From Bacteroidaceae bacterium (GTDB lineage: Bacteria; Bacteroidota; Bacteroidia; Bacteroidales; Bacteroidaceae), in NCBI GenBank assembly GCA_016302435.1, contig JAEDNQ010000123.1, forward strand, positions 1 to 6,543: a stretch of 6,543 nt of DNA, in the 5' to 3' direction. Each line of letters opens with the position of its first letter. Positions within the stretch are counted from its first letter, which is position 1. Under the pieces are notes generated by a model. The model searched no databases. It was not told the DNA's origin and saw only the letters and a list, made by a program, of their open reading frames with translations. This document shows positions 1 through 6,366 of the stretch, piece by piece. A program made the position numbers and the translations under genes.

Positions 1-267
1 CACACGTTCGGCAGCCTCACCGTCCCATCCAAATCCGCCAATGAGCACCAGTGCTACATAGTCTTCAGGCACAGTCTCAAATGTGTAGTCAGGCAGAACG
101 CGGAATCCGCTGATGGCCTCCACAGGCTCCATCGACTCAGCCACAATCTTGTTTTCATATATCGGATGCTCCTTCATGCTCATGGCATCCGAACGCAGTG
201 GTTGCGAGAGATAAGGCATCTCATGCTCCGCAAAATGCGGCAGTAATACGTATAATACTTCTTTCAT
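1..267 (-). CDS. DJ-1/PfpI family protein, N-terminal part (truncated by window edge)
   Basis: The first 89 codons of a gene that runs off the left edge are visible. The protein begins MKEVLYVLLPHFAEHEMPYL and includes VALVLIGGFGW near residues 71-81. This is the layout of the DJ-1/PfpI (class I glutamine amidotransferase-like) fold: a first beta strand, a conserved acidic residue just after it (E14 or E16, inferred equivalent of the Glu that contacts the nucleophilic Cys), and a Gly-Gly loop after a hydrophobic strand. The nucleophile-elbow cysteine, normally about 20-30 residues further on, lies outside the window, so activity cannot be judged. There is no signal peptide, so it should be cytoplasmic. 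Family members include deglycase/chaperone-like proteins, proteases and regulators; the specific role is unknown. The ATG at 265-267 is chosen because it lies about 25 nt downstream of a strong -7 box and gives the family-like N-terminus. The 164-bp gap and separate promoter argue against an operon with the upstream GH51 gene. Confidence 0.82.
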   Translation of the reverse strand, partial: MKEVLYVLLPHFAEHEMPYLSQPLRSDAMSMKEHPIYENKIVAESMEPVEAISGFRVLPDYTFETVPEDYVALVLIGGFGWDGEAAERV

Positions 268-292
268 GATGATGTAGATGAAATTTTGGGTG

Positions 293-300
293 CAAAGTTA
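293..300 (-). promoter_or_regulatory. Bacteroidetes-type -7 box for the DJ-1/PfpI gene
   Basis: Read on the minus strand the sequence is TAACTTTG followed by CACCC, an exact match to the Bacteroidetes housekeeping sigma consensus TAnnTTTG. It would start transcription near position 286, giving a leader of roughly 20 nt before the ATG at 267. A clear TTTG at the -33 position is not seen, though a T-rich run (TTTTTTAC on the minus strand) lies a little upstream of the expected spacing. The same 11-base block TAACTTTGCAC recurs upstream of the pectate lyase gene. Confidence 0.7.
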
Positions 301-370
301 CAGAACTTCGACCATCTCTGTTTGTAAAAAACGGACAAAAGCGAGAAGCGTGCATCTGTGCTTATACATT

Positions 371-406
371 TAGCGGCCACAAGCAAGAGAATGCCTGTAG
401 CCGCTA
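371..406 (-). terminator. Stem-loop, probable terminator of the GH51 transcript
   Basis: TAGCGGC at 371-377 and GCCGCTA at 400-406 form a perfect 7-bp GC-rich stem. It can extend inward past single mismatches by ACA/TGT and GC/GC, leaving an 8-nt loop. It begins 26 nt after the GH51 stop codon and ends before the promoter of the next gene, where a terminator is expected. There is no strong U-tract on either side (the minus-strand flank is AATGTATAAG), so it is not a textbook intrinsic terminator. It could instead protect the 3' end of the mRNA. Confidence 0.5.
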
Positions 407-431
407 TTGTCGTATGATTGATGTGCCCTGC

Positions 432-2426
432 TTACTTCTTTATTCTATATATATAGAATGTACGCGCGGGAACAGAAATTTCCTGTGCAGGAGCTGTCAC
501 AGAGAGAGACGAAGTCTGTGGGACAATCTTAGTTGGATTGTCGAGAGTGTTCTCAGCTGTGAGGTCATCAGAGTGGAGAGATATGAGCTGGGCTGAGTAT
601 GTGCCCTTCTTCATTCCCCTCAGGTTCAGAGTGACAGGCTGTAGCTTGTCGCCAGTGTTGATGACCTTGATGACAACCTCGTTCGTGTTCTTGTCGAGAA
701 CAGCTGAGGCGAAGAGGCCATTCTGACCATCGTTGCCAGCCACAGGCTTGCCGTTCATAGTGAGGGATAGCACGTTCGTACCCTTGTTGAGAGAGTAGAG
801 TTGCTGCACGTAGTATGAGCATGAGTTGAACTTGCGGAGGTTGTCATACCAGATAGCGTCTGGACGCCACTGCCATCCCTCTACGTGGGCGAAGAGAGGA
901 GCGTATGTGGCCATCTCCACGATGTCGGCATTGCGCTCGAGGTCAGTCATGAAGGCAGCCTCCATGAGAGCAGCGTTAAAGTGGTTCCACTTCTTGCCCT
1001 TGCCGTGGCATGCATATTCTCCTGCAAAGACCTTAGGAGCCTTCTTCGAGCGGTCATAGTTGTCGTAGCGGTTACCGCTCTTCAGGAACCACTCCTCGTT
1101 GCGGTAGAAGTGCTCGTCGTAGAGGTCACAGCCTATCTCCTTCATGCGAGGCTGGAGCATGTCAAACTCTTTGCCCTCAGAGTTCGGACCGGTAGTGCCG
1201 ATGAGCTTTATCTCTGGGTGCACCTTGCGGATGGCATCAACGAAAATCTTCAGACGCTTAGTGAAGGCAGGGTTGCCCTCATAGTCCCACTGCTCGTTGC
1301 CCACACCTAGATACTTGAGGTTGAAAGGTTCTGGGTGACCCATGTCAGCGCGCAGCTTCGCCCACTGGTTAGTGGCAGGGTCGCCGTTGGCAAAGTCGAT
1401 GAGGTCGATGCAGTCGTCGATATATGGCTGGAGCTGGTCGAGAGGCACATGCACCTCGTCTTCGTGCTCAATGCCATTCTGGAACTGGCAGCTCATGCCC
1501 ACGTTGAGCACAGGGAGTGGCTCAGCTCCAATCTCTTCCGACAGGAGGAAATACTCGTAGAAACCGAGACCGTATGACTGGAAGTAGTCTGGGAAGTAGC
1601 GGTGAGTGAAGGTATAGTGCCAACGGTTCTCGTTGAGAGGACGGTTCTCCACTGGACCTACAGAATTCTTCCACTGGTAGCGAGTGGCGAGGTCTGTACC
1701 CTCTACGATACATCCGCCTGGGAAGCGGAACACACCTGGCTTAAGTTGTTCGAGCGACTCTGCGAGATCCTTGCGCATGCCGTTTTCATGTCCCTTATAC
1801 GTGTCCACAGGGAAGAGCGACACGTGCTCCAGGTCAGTAGTCACCTTAGAGTCGCCCCATACGCGCAGGTGCGCTTTGTCGAGCGTCTTCTTAGCCTTGA
1901 GCGTGACAGTATACTTCTTCCACTCCTTGCCAGAGATGTCAAGACCAGCGTTGCCTATCTTCTGGTCGTCAGTCATGGTAGCGTTCTCTACAAGGTCAAT
2001 CCATATCTTGGCATTGCCGCCGTCAGGCACACGAGCCCACACCGAGAAGCGGTACTCCGCGTTGGCCTTGACACCGATGCCGAAGAAACCCTCATTCTCT
2101 ATCATAGTGTGCTTATCGCGGTGGCCAGAAGGAGCGAGACGCACATAGTGAGGATTCTTCTTGAAAGGACCGTCGTCCTTCAGCGACACCCTGCCAGAGA
2201 TGATCCATCCGGCGTAGTTGTTTGGAAATTCGAAAGAGCGGTTCTTGATGAGCTCAGCGTAGAGACCGCCGTCAGCCGCATAGTTGATGTCTTCAAAGAA
2301 GATTCCATACATGGTCGACGGGATAGGAGCTCCTACCTTCGACGTGTTGATGTCGAACGTGTTAGTCTGGGCGTTCATGCCAGCTGCCACAGCGAGTGCG
2401 GCAAACATAGATGAGATTCTTTTCAT
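432..2426 (-). CDS. Secreted alpha-L-arabinofuranosidase, glycoside hydrolase family 51
   Basis: The complete 664-residue protein hydrolyses terminal alpha-L-arabinofuranosyl groups from arabinan, arabinoxylan or arabinogalactan. A signal peptide covers residues 1-19 (MKRIS, then a hydrophobic core, then MNA before Q20). There is no lipobox cysteine, so it is probably periplasmic. The GH51 start GIFFEDINYAADGGLYAELI at 41-60 is followed by a beta-sandwich segment resembling a family 4/9 carbohydrate-binding module at about 65-205 (YRFSVWARV near 125-133). The TIM barrel spans about 215-525 with GVFRFPGGC at 231-239. E378 in GVGNEQW (374-380) is the expected acid/base and E470 in FAGEYACH (467-474) the expected nucleophile, so both catalytic residues are intact. 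A C-terminal beta domain typical of the family runs from about 530 to 664. The ATG at 2424-2426 directly begins the signal peptide. The gene is divergent from the pectate lyase gene, suggesting joint use of pectin with arabinan side chains. The preferred substrate cannot be read from sequence. Confidence 0.95.
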   Translation of the reverse strand: MKRISSMFAALAVAAGMNAQTNTFDINTSKVGAPIPSTMYGIFFEDINYAADGGLYAELIKNRSFEFPNNYAGWIISGRVSLKDDGPFKKNPHYVRLAPSGHRDKHTMIENEGFFGIGVKANAEYRFSVWARVPDGGNAKIWIDLVENATMTDDQKIGNAGLDISGKEWKKYTVTLKAKKTLDKAHLRVWGDSKVTTDLEHVSLFPVDTYKGHENGMRKDLAESLEQLKPGVFRFPGGCIVEGTDLATRYQWKNSVGPVENRPLNENRWHYTFTHRYFPDYFQSYGLGFYEYFLLSEEIGAEPLPVLNVGMSCQFQNGIEHEDEVHVPLDQLQPYIDDCIDLIDFANGDPATNQWAKLRADMGHPEPFNLKYLGVGNEQWDYEGNPAFTKRLKIFVDAIRKVHPEIKLIGTTGPNSEGKEFDMLQPRMKEIGCDLYDEHFYRNEEWFLKSGNRYDNYDRSKKAPKVFAGEYACHGKGKKWNHFNAALMEAAFMTDLERNADIVEMATYAPLFAHVEGWQWRPDAIWYDNLRKFNSCSYYVQQLYSLNKGTNVLSLTMNGKPVAGNDGQNGLFASAVLDKNTNEVVIKVINTGDKLQPVTLNLRGMKKGTYSAQLISLHSDDLTAENTLDNPTKIVPQTSSLSVTAPAQEISVPARTFYIYRIKK

Positions 2427-2490
2427 AGATTAATAATCGTAGGTTATTATGTTATAGAAATATTGGTTTTCATTATTGCGTTCAAATCCG

Positions 2491-2518
2491 ATTGCAAATA
2501 TAGTCAAAATATTGCAAA
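2491..2518. repeat. Direct repeat ATTGCAAA x2, 20-bp period, over the GH51 promoter
   Basis: The octamer ATTGCAAA occurs at 2491-2498 and again at 2511-2518, a start-to-start distance of 20 bp, close to two helical turns. The first copy overlaps the candidate -7 box of the GH51 gene and the second lies just upstream of it. Two half-sites on the same DNA face are a common operator layout, but the region is AT-rich and chance is possible. No regulator gene is visible in the window. Confidence 0.35.
2495..2502 (-). promoter_or_regulatory. Candidate -7 box for the GH51 gene
   Basis: On the minus strand this reads TATATTTG, an exact match to TAnnTTTG, followed by CAATC. Transcription would start near 2488, giving a leader of about 60 nt before the ATG at 2426. 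No good TTTG is found at the usual 19-21 nt spacing upstream; a GTTTG lies too close (about 12 nt), so the -33 element is weak or replaced by an activator site. The start codon has no Shine-Dalgarno sequence, only AT-rich DNA, which is normal for this phylum. Confidence 0.5.
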
Positions 2519-2617
2519 CAGAAGCATTAGAGTGCGAAAAACATTCGAAAGTATGCCTATTATCTGCTTTCCTGCCACTTTTATTCGTCCGTTTCACCCT
2601 TTTTAGATTATTATGAC

Positions 2618-2625
2618 TAACTTTG
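2618..2625 (+). promoter_or_regulatory. Bacteroidetes-type -7 box for the pectate lyase gene
   Basis: TAACTTTG followed by CACAT exactly matches the TAnnTTTG consensus and shares TAACTTTGCAC with the promoter of the DJ-1/PfpI gene. GTTTC at 2591-2595, 22 nt upstream, is a possible degenerate -33 element. Transcription would start near 2630, leaving a leader of about 120 nt before the ATG at 2751, long compared with the other two genes here. Confidence 0.68.
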
Positions 2626-2636
2626 CACATAAAAGC

Positions 2637-2686
2637 GGTAGCATTCAACCAAGCTCCCTCTACACAGTGAGGCCCAGCCTGCTACC
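2637..2686 (+). other. Stem-loop in the 5' leader of the pectate lyase mRNA
   Basis: GGTAGCA at 2637-2643 pairs perfectly with TGCTACC at 2680-2686. Inside the 36-nt loop, CCTC (2657-2660) can pair with GAGG (2669-2672) across an 8-nt loop. The structure would begin within a few nucleotides of the predicted transcript start. It could stabilise the 5' end or take part in leader control. It matches no riboswitch class I can recognise, and there is no T-run after it to make it an attenuator. The rest of the leader to 2750 is A/C-rich and unstructured, with no Shine-Dalgarno sequence. Confidence 0.4.
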
Positions 2687-2750
2687 CTGACAACAACCAT
2701 CATACAACAGATTATACATTAACCAAAAACCAAACATACTATACCTGATT

Positions 2751-5700
2751 ATGAAGATACTTACATCAGCCCTGCTCCTCTCCATGGCAGTCTCGTCGGC
2801 CAGCGCACAGCAGCTTGCCTTCCCCGAGGCACAAGGATGGGGACGCTTTGCCACGGGCGGCCGCGCAGGCACCGTCTACCATGTGACCAATCTCAACGAC
2901 ACTGGAGCCGGTTCGCTGCGCGATGCAGTCAGCCAGCCTAACCGCATTGTCGTTTTCGATGTGGCAGGAGTCATCAAGCTCAATAGCCGACTCGTCTTCT
3001 CCAAGAATCTCTACGTAGCCGGACAGACAGCCCCCGGCGAAGGCATCACCGTCTACGGCAATGCCGTCTCCTTCTCTGGCGCTACCAATACAATCTGCCG
3101 CTACATGCGCTTCCGCATGGGAGCAGGAGGTGACTCAGGACGCGACTGTGCGGGAGTGTCCAACGGCACAAACATGATCTTCGACCACTGCTCCTTCGCC
3201 TGGGGACGAGACGAGACCTTCTCCATCAACTCCGACGGCAAGGGCGACCTCGGCGACATCACCATCATGAACTGCGTCATAGGCCAGGGACTCATGTCCC
3301 ACTCAGCAGGCGGACTCATCCAGGCTGACAACATAACCCTCTACCGCAACTTCTATTGCGACAACAACACACGCAACAACAAGGTCAAGGGACGCAACCA
3401 GTATGCCAACAACATTGTCTACAACTGGAAAGACGGAGCATACATCATGGGAGGAGACTCTGAGGGGCAAAGCTACTGCAACATACAGAGCAACCTCTTC
3501 GTCAACGGACCCTGTGGCGACGGCAATGGCTTCAGCGGAGGCAACTCCAACTTCCACTGCTACGTCAAGGACAACATCCAAGACAAAGATCGCGACGGCA
3601 AGCTCAATCCTGCTGCCATCACCAACTTTGCCGGTTCCGACGTTGTTGCTACCCCCTATTCTTATCCTTCCCTCGACATCTCTCCAGCCTCTGCCATCAT
3701 AGCCCAACTCAGCGAGACGGGCGCATCCTTCCCTGTCCGCGACTACGTCGATTGCTACATGATAGACGAGTTCATGAGCTTTGGTCAGCAGGGAGCGTTC
3801 ATCTCCAACGAAGCCAGCCTGCCCTATGGCATACCATCGTCATGGAAGGTGTGGAAGGGCGAGCCAGCCGTCGACACCGACAAGGACGGCATACCCGACA
3901 TGTGGGAGACCATCCTTGGCACAGACCCAGCCAAAGACGACGCCATGGAGATAGGGGAGAGCGGCTATGCCAATATCGAGCTATACCTCAACAGCCTCCC
4001 TACAGCCCATACCGACCTCACCTTCCTCCGCCAGCCCATGCTCGTGGAGCAGACCTCGACCACCACTACCACAATGCAAATATCCTGGCGCGACTGGACA
4101 GAGCGCGAGGACGGATTCTCCGTAGAAGTAAAGACCGAAGGAGGAGAATATGCCGAGGTATCCCGTGCCGAAGCCAATGCCACGTCCCTGCGCCTTGCCA
4201 ATCTCGAACCCGGCACAGCCTATACCATACGCGTCAGAGCCTTTGGCATCAACGATGCTGACCAGACCGTCTATTCCGACTATAGCGATGAGGCTACCTT
4301 CAAGACCCGTCCACTCGAAGCAGGCATGGTCGACATCGACAGCTATGAAGCCGACGCACAGTGGACAGCAGGAGAAGGGACATGGGACAAGACCACGACC
4401 GCTTGGACCTCTGCCGACGGACTCTACAGGGACGACATGAAAGTGCTCTTCTCCGATGCCGCACAGGTGACCGTAGCCGAGGCCGTGTCACCCTCATGTG
4501 TCGTCGTCAATAGCGACGCCGACATCACCATCAAGGCTGGAGAAGGCACCATATCAGGCACCGCTACCGTCAACAAGGGTGGGGCAGGCCGTCTGACAGT
4601 TGGTGGCGACCACTCCTATACAGGCGCAACAGTGCTCCACGAGGGCACCTACTCATTCGCCTCGCTCAAGAACAGCGGCGAAGCCAGCGGACTTGGCGCA
4701 AGCGAGGAGTTTGCTCAAAACTGGATCTTCGATGGCGGCACATACGAGTATACAGGTCTTAGCGCATCGACTAACCGCTCTGCCCGTCTGCTCAGCGACA
4801 GCCGATTCGCCATCGCCAACAGCAGTGCCACCATCACCATGAACGGCACATTCGAAGGCAGCCATTCCCTCTCTCTCTCTGGCAAGGGTACACTCCAAGC
4901 CGCCAACGCCTCCTTCTTCACATATACAGGAACCACCATCCTCGAAGGCGGCACACTCTATTTGCCCTCAGCCGACATAGCCAACAAAGGCATAGGAGCT
5001 TCCAACCGACTTGTCTTTGCCGGAGGCACACTCAAGACCAAGGGCGAGAGCGAGGGCTACGAAACCTATTCGTTCCCCATAGAGGTGAGAGAAGGAACAA
5101 AGTCCGTCTTCGCCCCCAACCGCAACTGCTACATGAAGAGCACCGTCACCGGTTCTGGCACACTCCAGCTCAATATCCCCTACGTGCGCGAGTACATCCA
5201 GGGCAACTGGGACGGATTCACCGGTACACTCATCGCCAATGCCCTGTCCAAGGGCAACCTCTTCCTGCTCAGCGGAAAGAATATCCCTAATGCCGTCATC
5301 GTGCTCAAGGGAGGTGCACAGGCATGCGGATGGGACACATCGGGCAACTACACCCTCGGCGGACTCTCAGGCGATGCAGGCACATATCTCTGCGGCTCAA
5401 GCAAGAAGACCGACGGCTTCACCTGCTCCTGGACAATAGGCGGAGCCAATACCGACGAAACCTTCCACGGCATCATCAACAACTGGTCATGCTCCGGCAG
5501 CGGCCACGTAGGCACCGTCAATATCACCAAGACGGGCACAGGCCTGTGGCGACTGACAGGAACCAACGAATATAGCGGCACAACGACCGTCAAAGCTGGC
5601 ACACTCATCGTCAATGGCTCACATACAGGCAAGGGCACCGTCACCGTCTACTCTGGCGCCACCCTCTCGGGTACAGGCTCTCTCGCCGCCCCAGTTACCA

Positions 5701-6212
5701 TACGCACAGGTGCCACTATCCATTCGGGCGACACCCTCATCCTCGGACGCGCTGCGCTGACACTCAAGGGTAAGCTTACCCTCCAGTCTGGATCCACTAT
5801 AAGCATCCCCGTGTCAGTCGCCGACCCTGCAGCCGTCAAGACCAACTACCTTGTCTTCTCCGGCGGTGCCTCGCTTACCAAAGCCAACATCGAGCTCGAC
5901 ATCCAAGATGCCACTTCTGCCCTCGACCTGCCAGTAGGCACCGAACTGAAGATTTTTTCTCCTGGCAGCACCTTTACAGGCACCTTCGCCACCATCACAC
6001 CATCTACTCCTGGAACTGACAAAGTGTGGGACACCACCGACCTGCTCAAGAAAGGCATACTCCGTGTCATCGAAGACCCATCAGTTGGTGTCGGAGCTCT
6101 CAATGTCGATGGCACTCCCTCTGCCGCTTTCGACTTGACTGGCAAGCCTGCAGATGCTCATAGTTCGGATGGTAGAATACGTATATATAATAAGAGAAAG
6201 GTAGTCAGATGA
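2751..6212 (+). CDS. Secreted multidomain pectate lyase (PL1-type) with FN3 and autotransporter-associated beta-strand repeats
   Basis: The 1153-residue protein should cleave polygalacturonate by Ca-dependent beta-elimination outside the cytoplasm. A signal peptide covers residues 1-19 (ASA before Q20). The lyase beta-helix spans about 21-415: AFPEAQGWGRFATGGR near 23-38, GSLRDAV at 54-60, FDHCSFAWGRDE at 144-155, and RNNKVKGRNQYANN at 208-221, inferred to hold the catalytic Arg. Two DxDxDG-like calcium-type motifs occur at 278-283 and 375-380, the second followed by IPDMWE. After a Thr-rich stretch (435-441), an FN3 domain covers about 429-521 (LEPGTAYTIRVRAFG at 485-499). Residues 525-1100 resemble autotransporter-associated repeats, with the G-x-L-x-x-x-G-x-x-x-Y-(S/T)-G-x-T pattern clearest at 612-636, 712-738 and 929-955. 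There is no outer-membrane barrel. The last 35 residues (AFDLTGKP, then RIRIYNKRKVVR) resemble tails of Prevotella exported proteins. The ATG at 2751 starts the signal peptide. The lyase call is firm; the role of the repeats is not known. Confidence 0.92.
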   Translation: MKILTSALLLSMAVSSASAQQLAFPEAQGWGRFATGGRAGTVYHVTNLNDTGAGSLRDAVSQPNRIVVFDVAGVIKLNSRLVFSKNLYVAGQTAPGEGITVYGNAVSFSGATNTICRYMRFRMGAGGDSGRDCAGVSNGTNMIFDHCSFAWGRDETFSINSDGKGDLGDITIMNCVIGQGLMSHSAGGLIQADNITLYRNFYCDNNTRNNKVKGRNQYANNIVYNWKDGAYIMGGDSEGQSYCNIQSNLFVNGPCGDGNGFSGGNSNFHCYVKDNIQDKDRDGKLNPAAITNFAGSDVVATPYSYPSLDISPASAIIAQLSETGASFPVRDYVDCYMIDEFMSFGQQGAFISNEASLPYGIPSSWKVWKGEPAVDTDKDGIPDMWETILGTDPAKDDAMEIGESGYANIELYLNSLPTAHTDLTFLRQPMLVEQTSTTTTTMQISWRDWTEREDGFSVEVKTEGGEYAEVSRAEANATSLRLANLEPGTAYTIRVRAFGINDADQTVYSDYSDEATFKTRPLEAGMVDIDSYEADAQWTAGEGTWDKTTTAWTSADGLYRDDMKVLFSDAAQVTVAEAVSPSCVVVNSDADITIKAGEGTISGTATVNKGGAGRLTVGGDHSYTGATVLHEGTYSFASLKNSGEASGLGASEEFAQNWIFDGGTYEYTGLSASTNRSARLLSDSRFAIANSSATITMNGTFEGSHSLSLSGKGTLQAANASFFTYTGTTILEGGTLYLPSADIANKGIGASNRLVFAGGTLKTKGESEGYETYSFPIEVREGTKSVFAPNRNCYMKSTVTGSGTLQLNIPYVREYIQGNWDGFTGTLIANALSKGNLFLLSGKNIPNAVIVLKGGAQACGWDTSGNYTLGGLSGDAGTYLCGSSKKTDGFTCSWTIGGANTDETFHGIINNWSCSGSGHVGTVNITKTGTGLWRLTGTNEYSGTTTVKAGTLIVNGSHTGKGTVTVYSGATLSGTGSLAAPVTIRTGATIHSGDTLILGRAALTLKGKLTLQSGSTISIPVSVADPAAVKTNYLVFSGGASLTKANIELDIQDATSALDLPVGTELKIFSPGSTFTGTFATITPSTPGTDKVWDTTDLLKKGILRVIEDPSVGVGALNVDGTPSAAFDLTGKPADAHSSDGRIRIYNKRKVVR

Positions 6213-6235
6213 TAATCAGCCATTAGAATAAGGTG

Positions 6236-6251
6236 GTTAGATTAATCTAAC
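6236..6251. repeat. 16-bp perfect palindrome GTTAGATTAATCTAAC
   Basis: The two 8-base halves are exact reverse complements with no spacer. It lies 24 bp after the pectate lyase stop codon and is followed at once by a second small stem-loop, TCAGT-CAT-ACTGA at 6254-6266. As RNA it would give only a 5-bp stem with an AU-rich loop. As DNA it has the form of a dimeric-protein binding site. Its position suggests a 3' untranslated element, but its function is unknown. Confidence 0.4.
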
Positions 6252-6281
6252 TATCAGTCATACTGACAAACCATGTCGTTT

Positions 6282-6366
6282 CGTTCAGCCGAGGCTGAAT
6301 GGTTCTTGAAGATGTATTAGATGAACAATCAAGATACCTTCAAAGACCGTTCAGCCTTTGTTGAAT
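6282..6366 (+). repeat. Pair of related hairpins sharing CGTTCAGCC
   Basis: CGTTCAGCC occurs at 6282-6290 and 6348-6356, each followed after five differing bases by TGAAT. Both copies fold: TTCAGC-CGAG-GCTGAA and TTCAGC-CTTT-GTTGAA. The only stem difference changes a G-C pair to G-U, so pairing is kept while the loop differs completely. Between them lie two alternative, mutually exclusive pairings: TCTTGA 6304-6309 with TCAAGA 6329-6334, or TTGAAG 6306-6311 with CTTCAA 6338-6343. Confidence 0.45.
6284..6299 (+). terminator. Hairpin, possible terminator of the pectate lyase transcript
   Basis: TTCAGC (6284-6289) and GCTGAA (6294-6299) form a 6-bp stem closed by the tetraloop CGAG, extendable by one G-U pair. 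It is followed by TGGTTCTT, a weak U-rich tail. It is the strongest stem within 100 nt of the lyase stop codon, and no better terminator is seen. The smaller stem-loops at 6236-6266 just upstream may contribute. Confidence 0.4.

Noticed and set aside
414..596. 60-codon plus-strand frame at the 3' end of the GH51 gene
   Set aside because: It is mostly antisense to the GH51 C-terminal domain and lacks a promoter or family similarity.
1602..2414. 270-codon open frame on the plus strand opposite the arabinofuranosidase gene
   Set aside because: It lies wholly antisense to a complete GH51 gene with intact catalytic residues, and its translation has no recognisable domain. It is a codon-usage shadow.
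2430..2648. 72-codon minus-strand frame in the divergent intergenic region
   Set aside because: It overlaps both candidate promoters, is AT-driven in composition (Asn, Phe, Tyr) and matches no family.
3303..3707. 134-codon minus-strand frame inside the pectate lyase gene
   Set aside because: It is antisense to the lyase core, Val/Ala-rich and low in complexity, with no promoter or domain signature.
3752..4261. 169-codon plus-strand frame overlapping the lyase-FN3 junction
   Set aside because: It is an out-of-frame reading of a gene that is open throughout, His/Arg-rich as expected for a frame shadow. There is no sign of a frameshift in the real gene.
4587..5690. Possible DNA-level tandem repeats under the beta-strand repeats of the lyase
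   Set aside because: The repeats are visible as a protein pattern with variable spacing. I found no long repeated DNA unit, so this is not a recent expansion or a CRISPR-like array.
5950..5955. T6 run within the lyase gene as a possible slippage or phase-variation site
   Set aside because: Six Ts is short, the frame is intact on both sides, and the location near the 3' end gives no obvious switching role.
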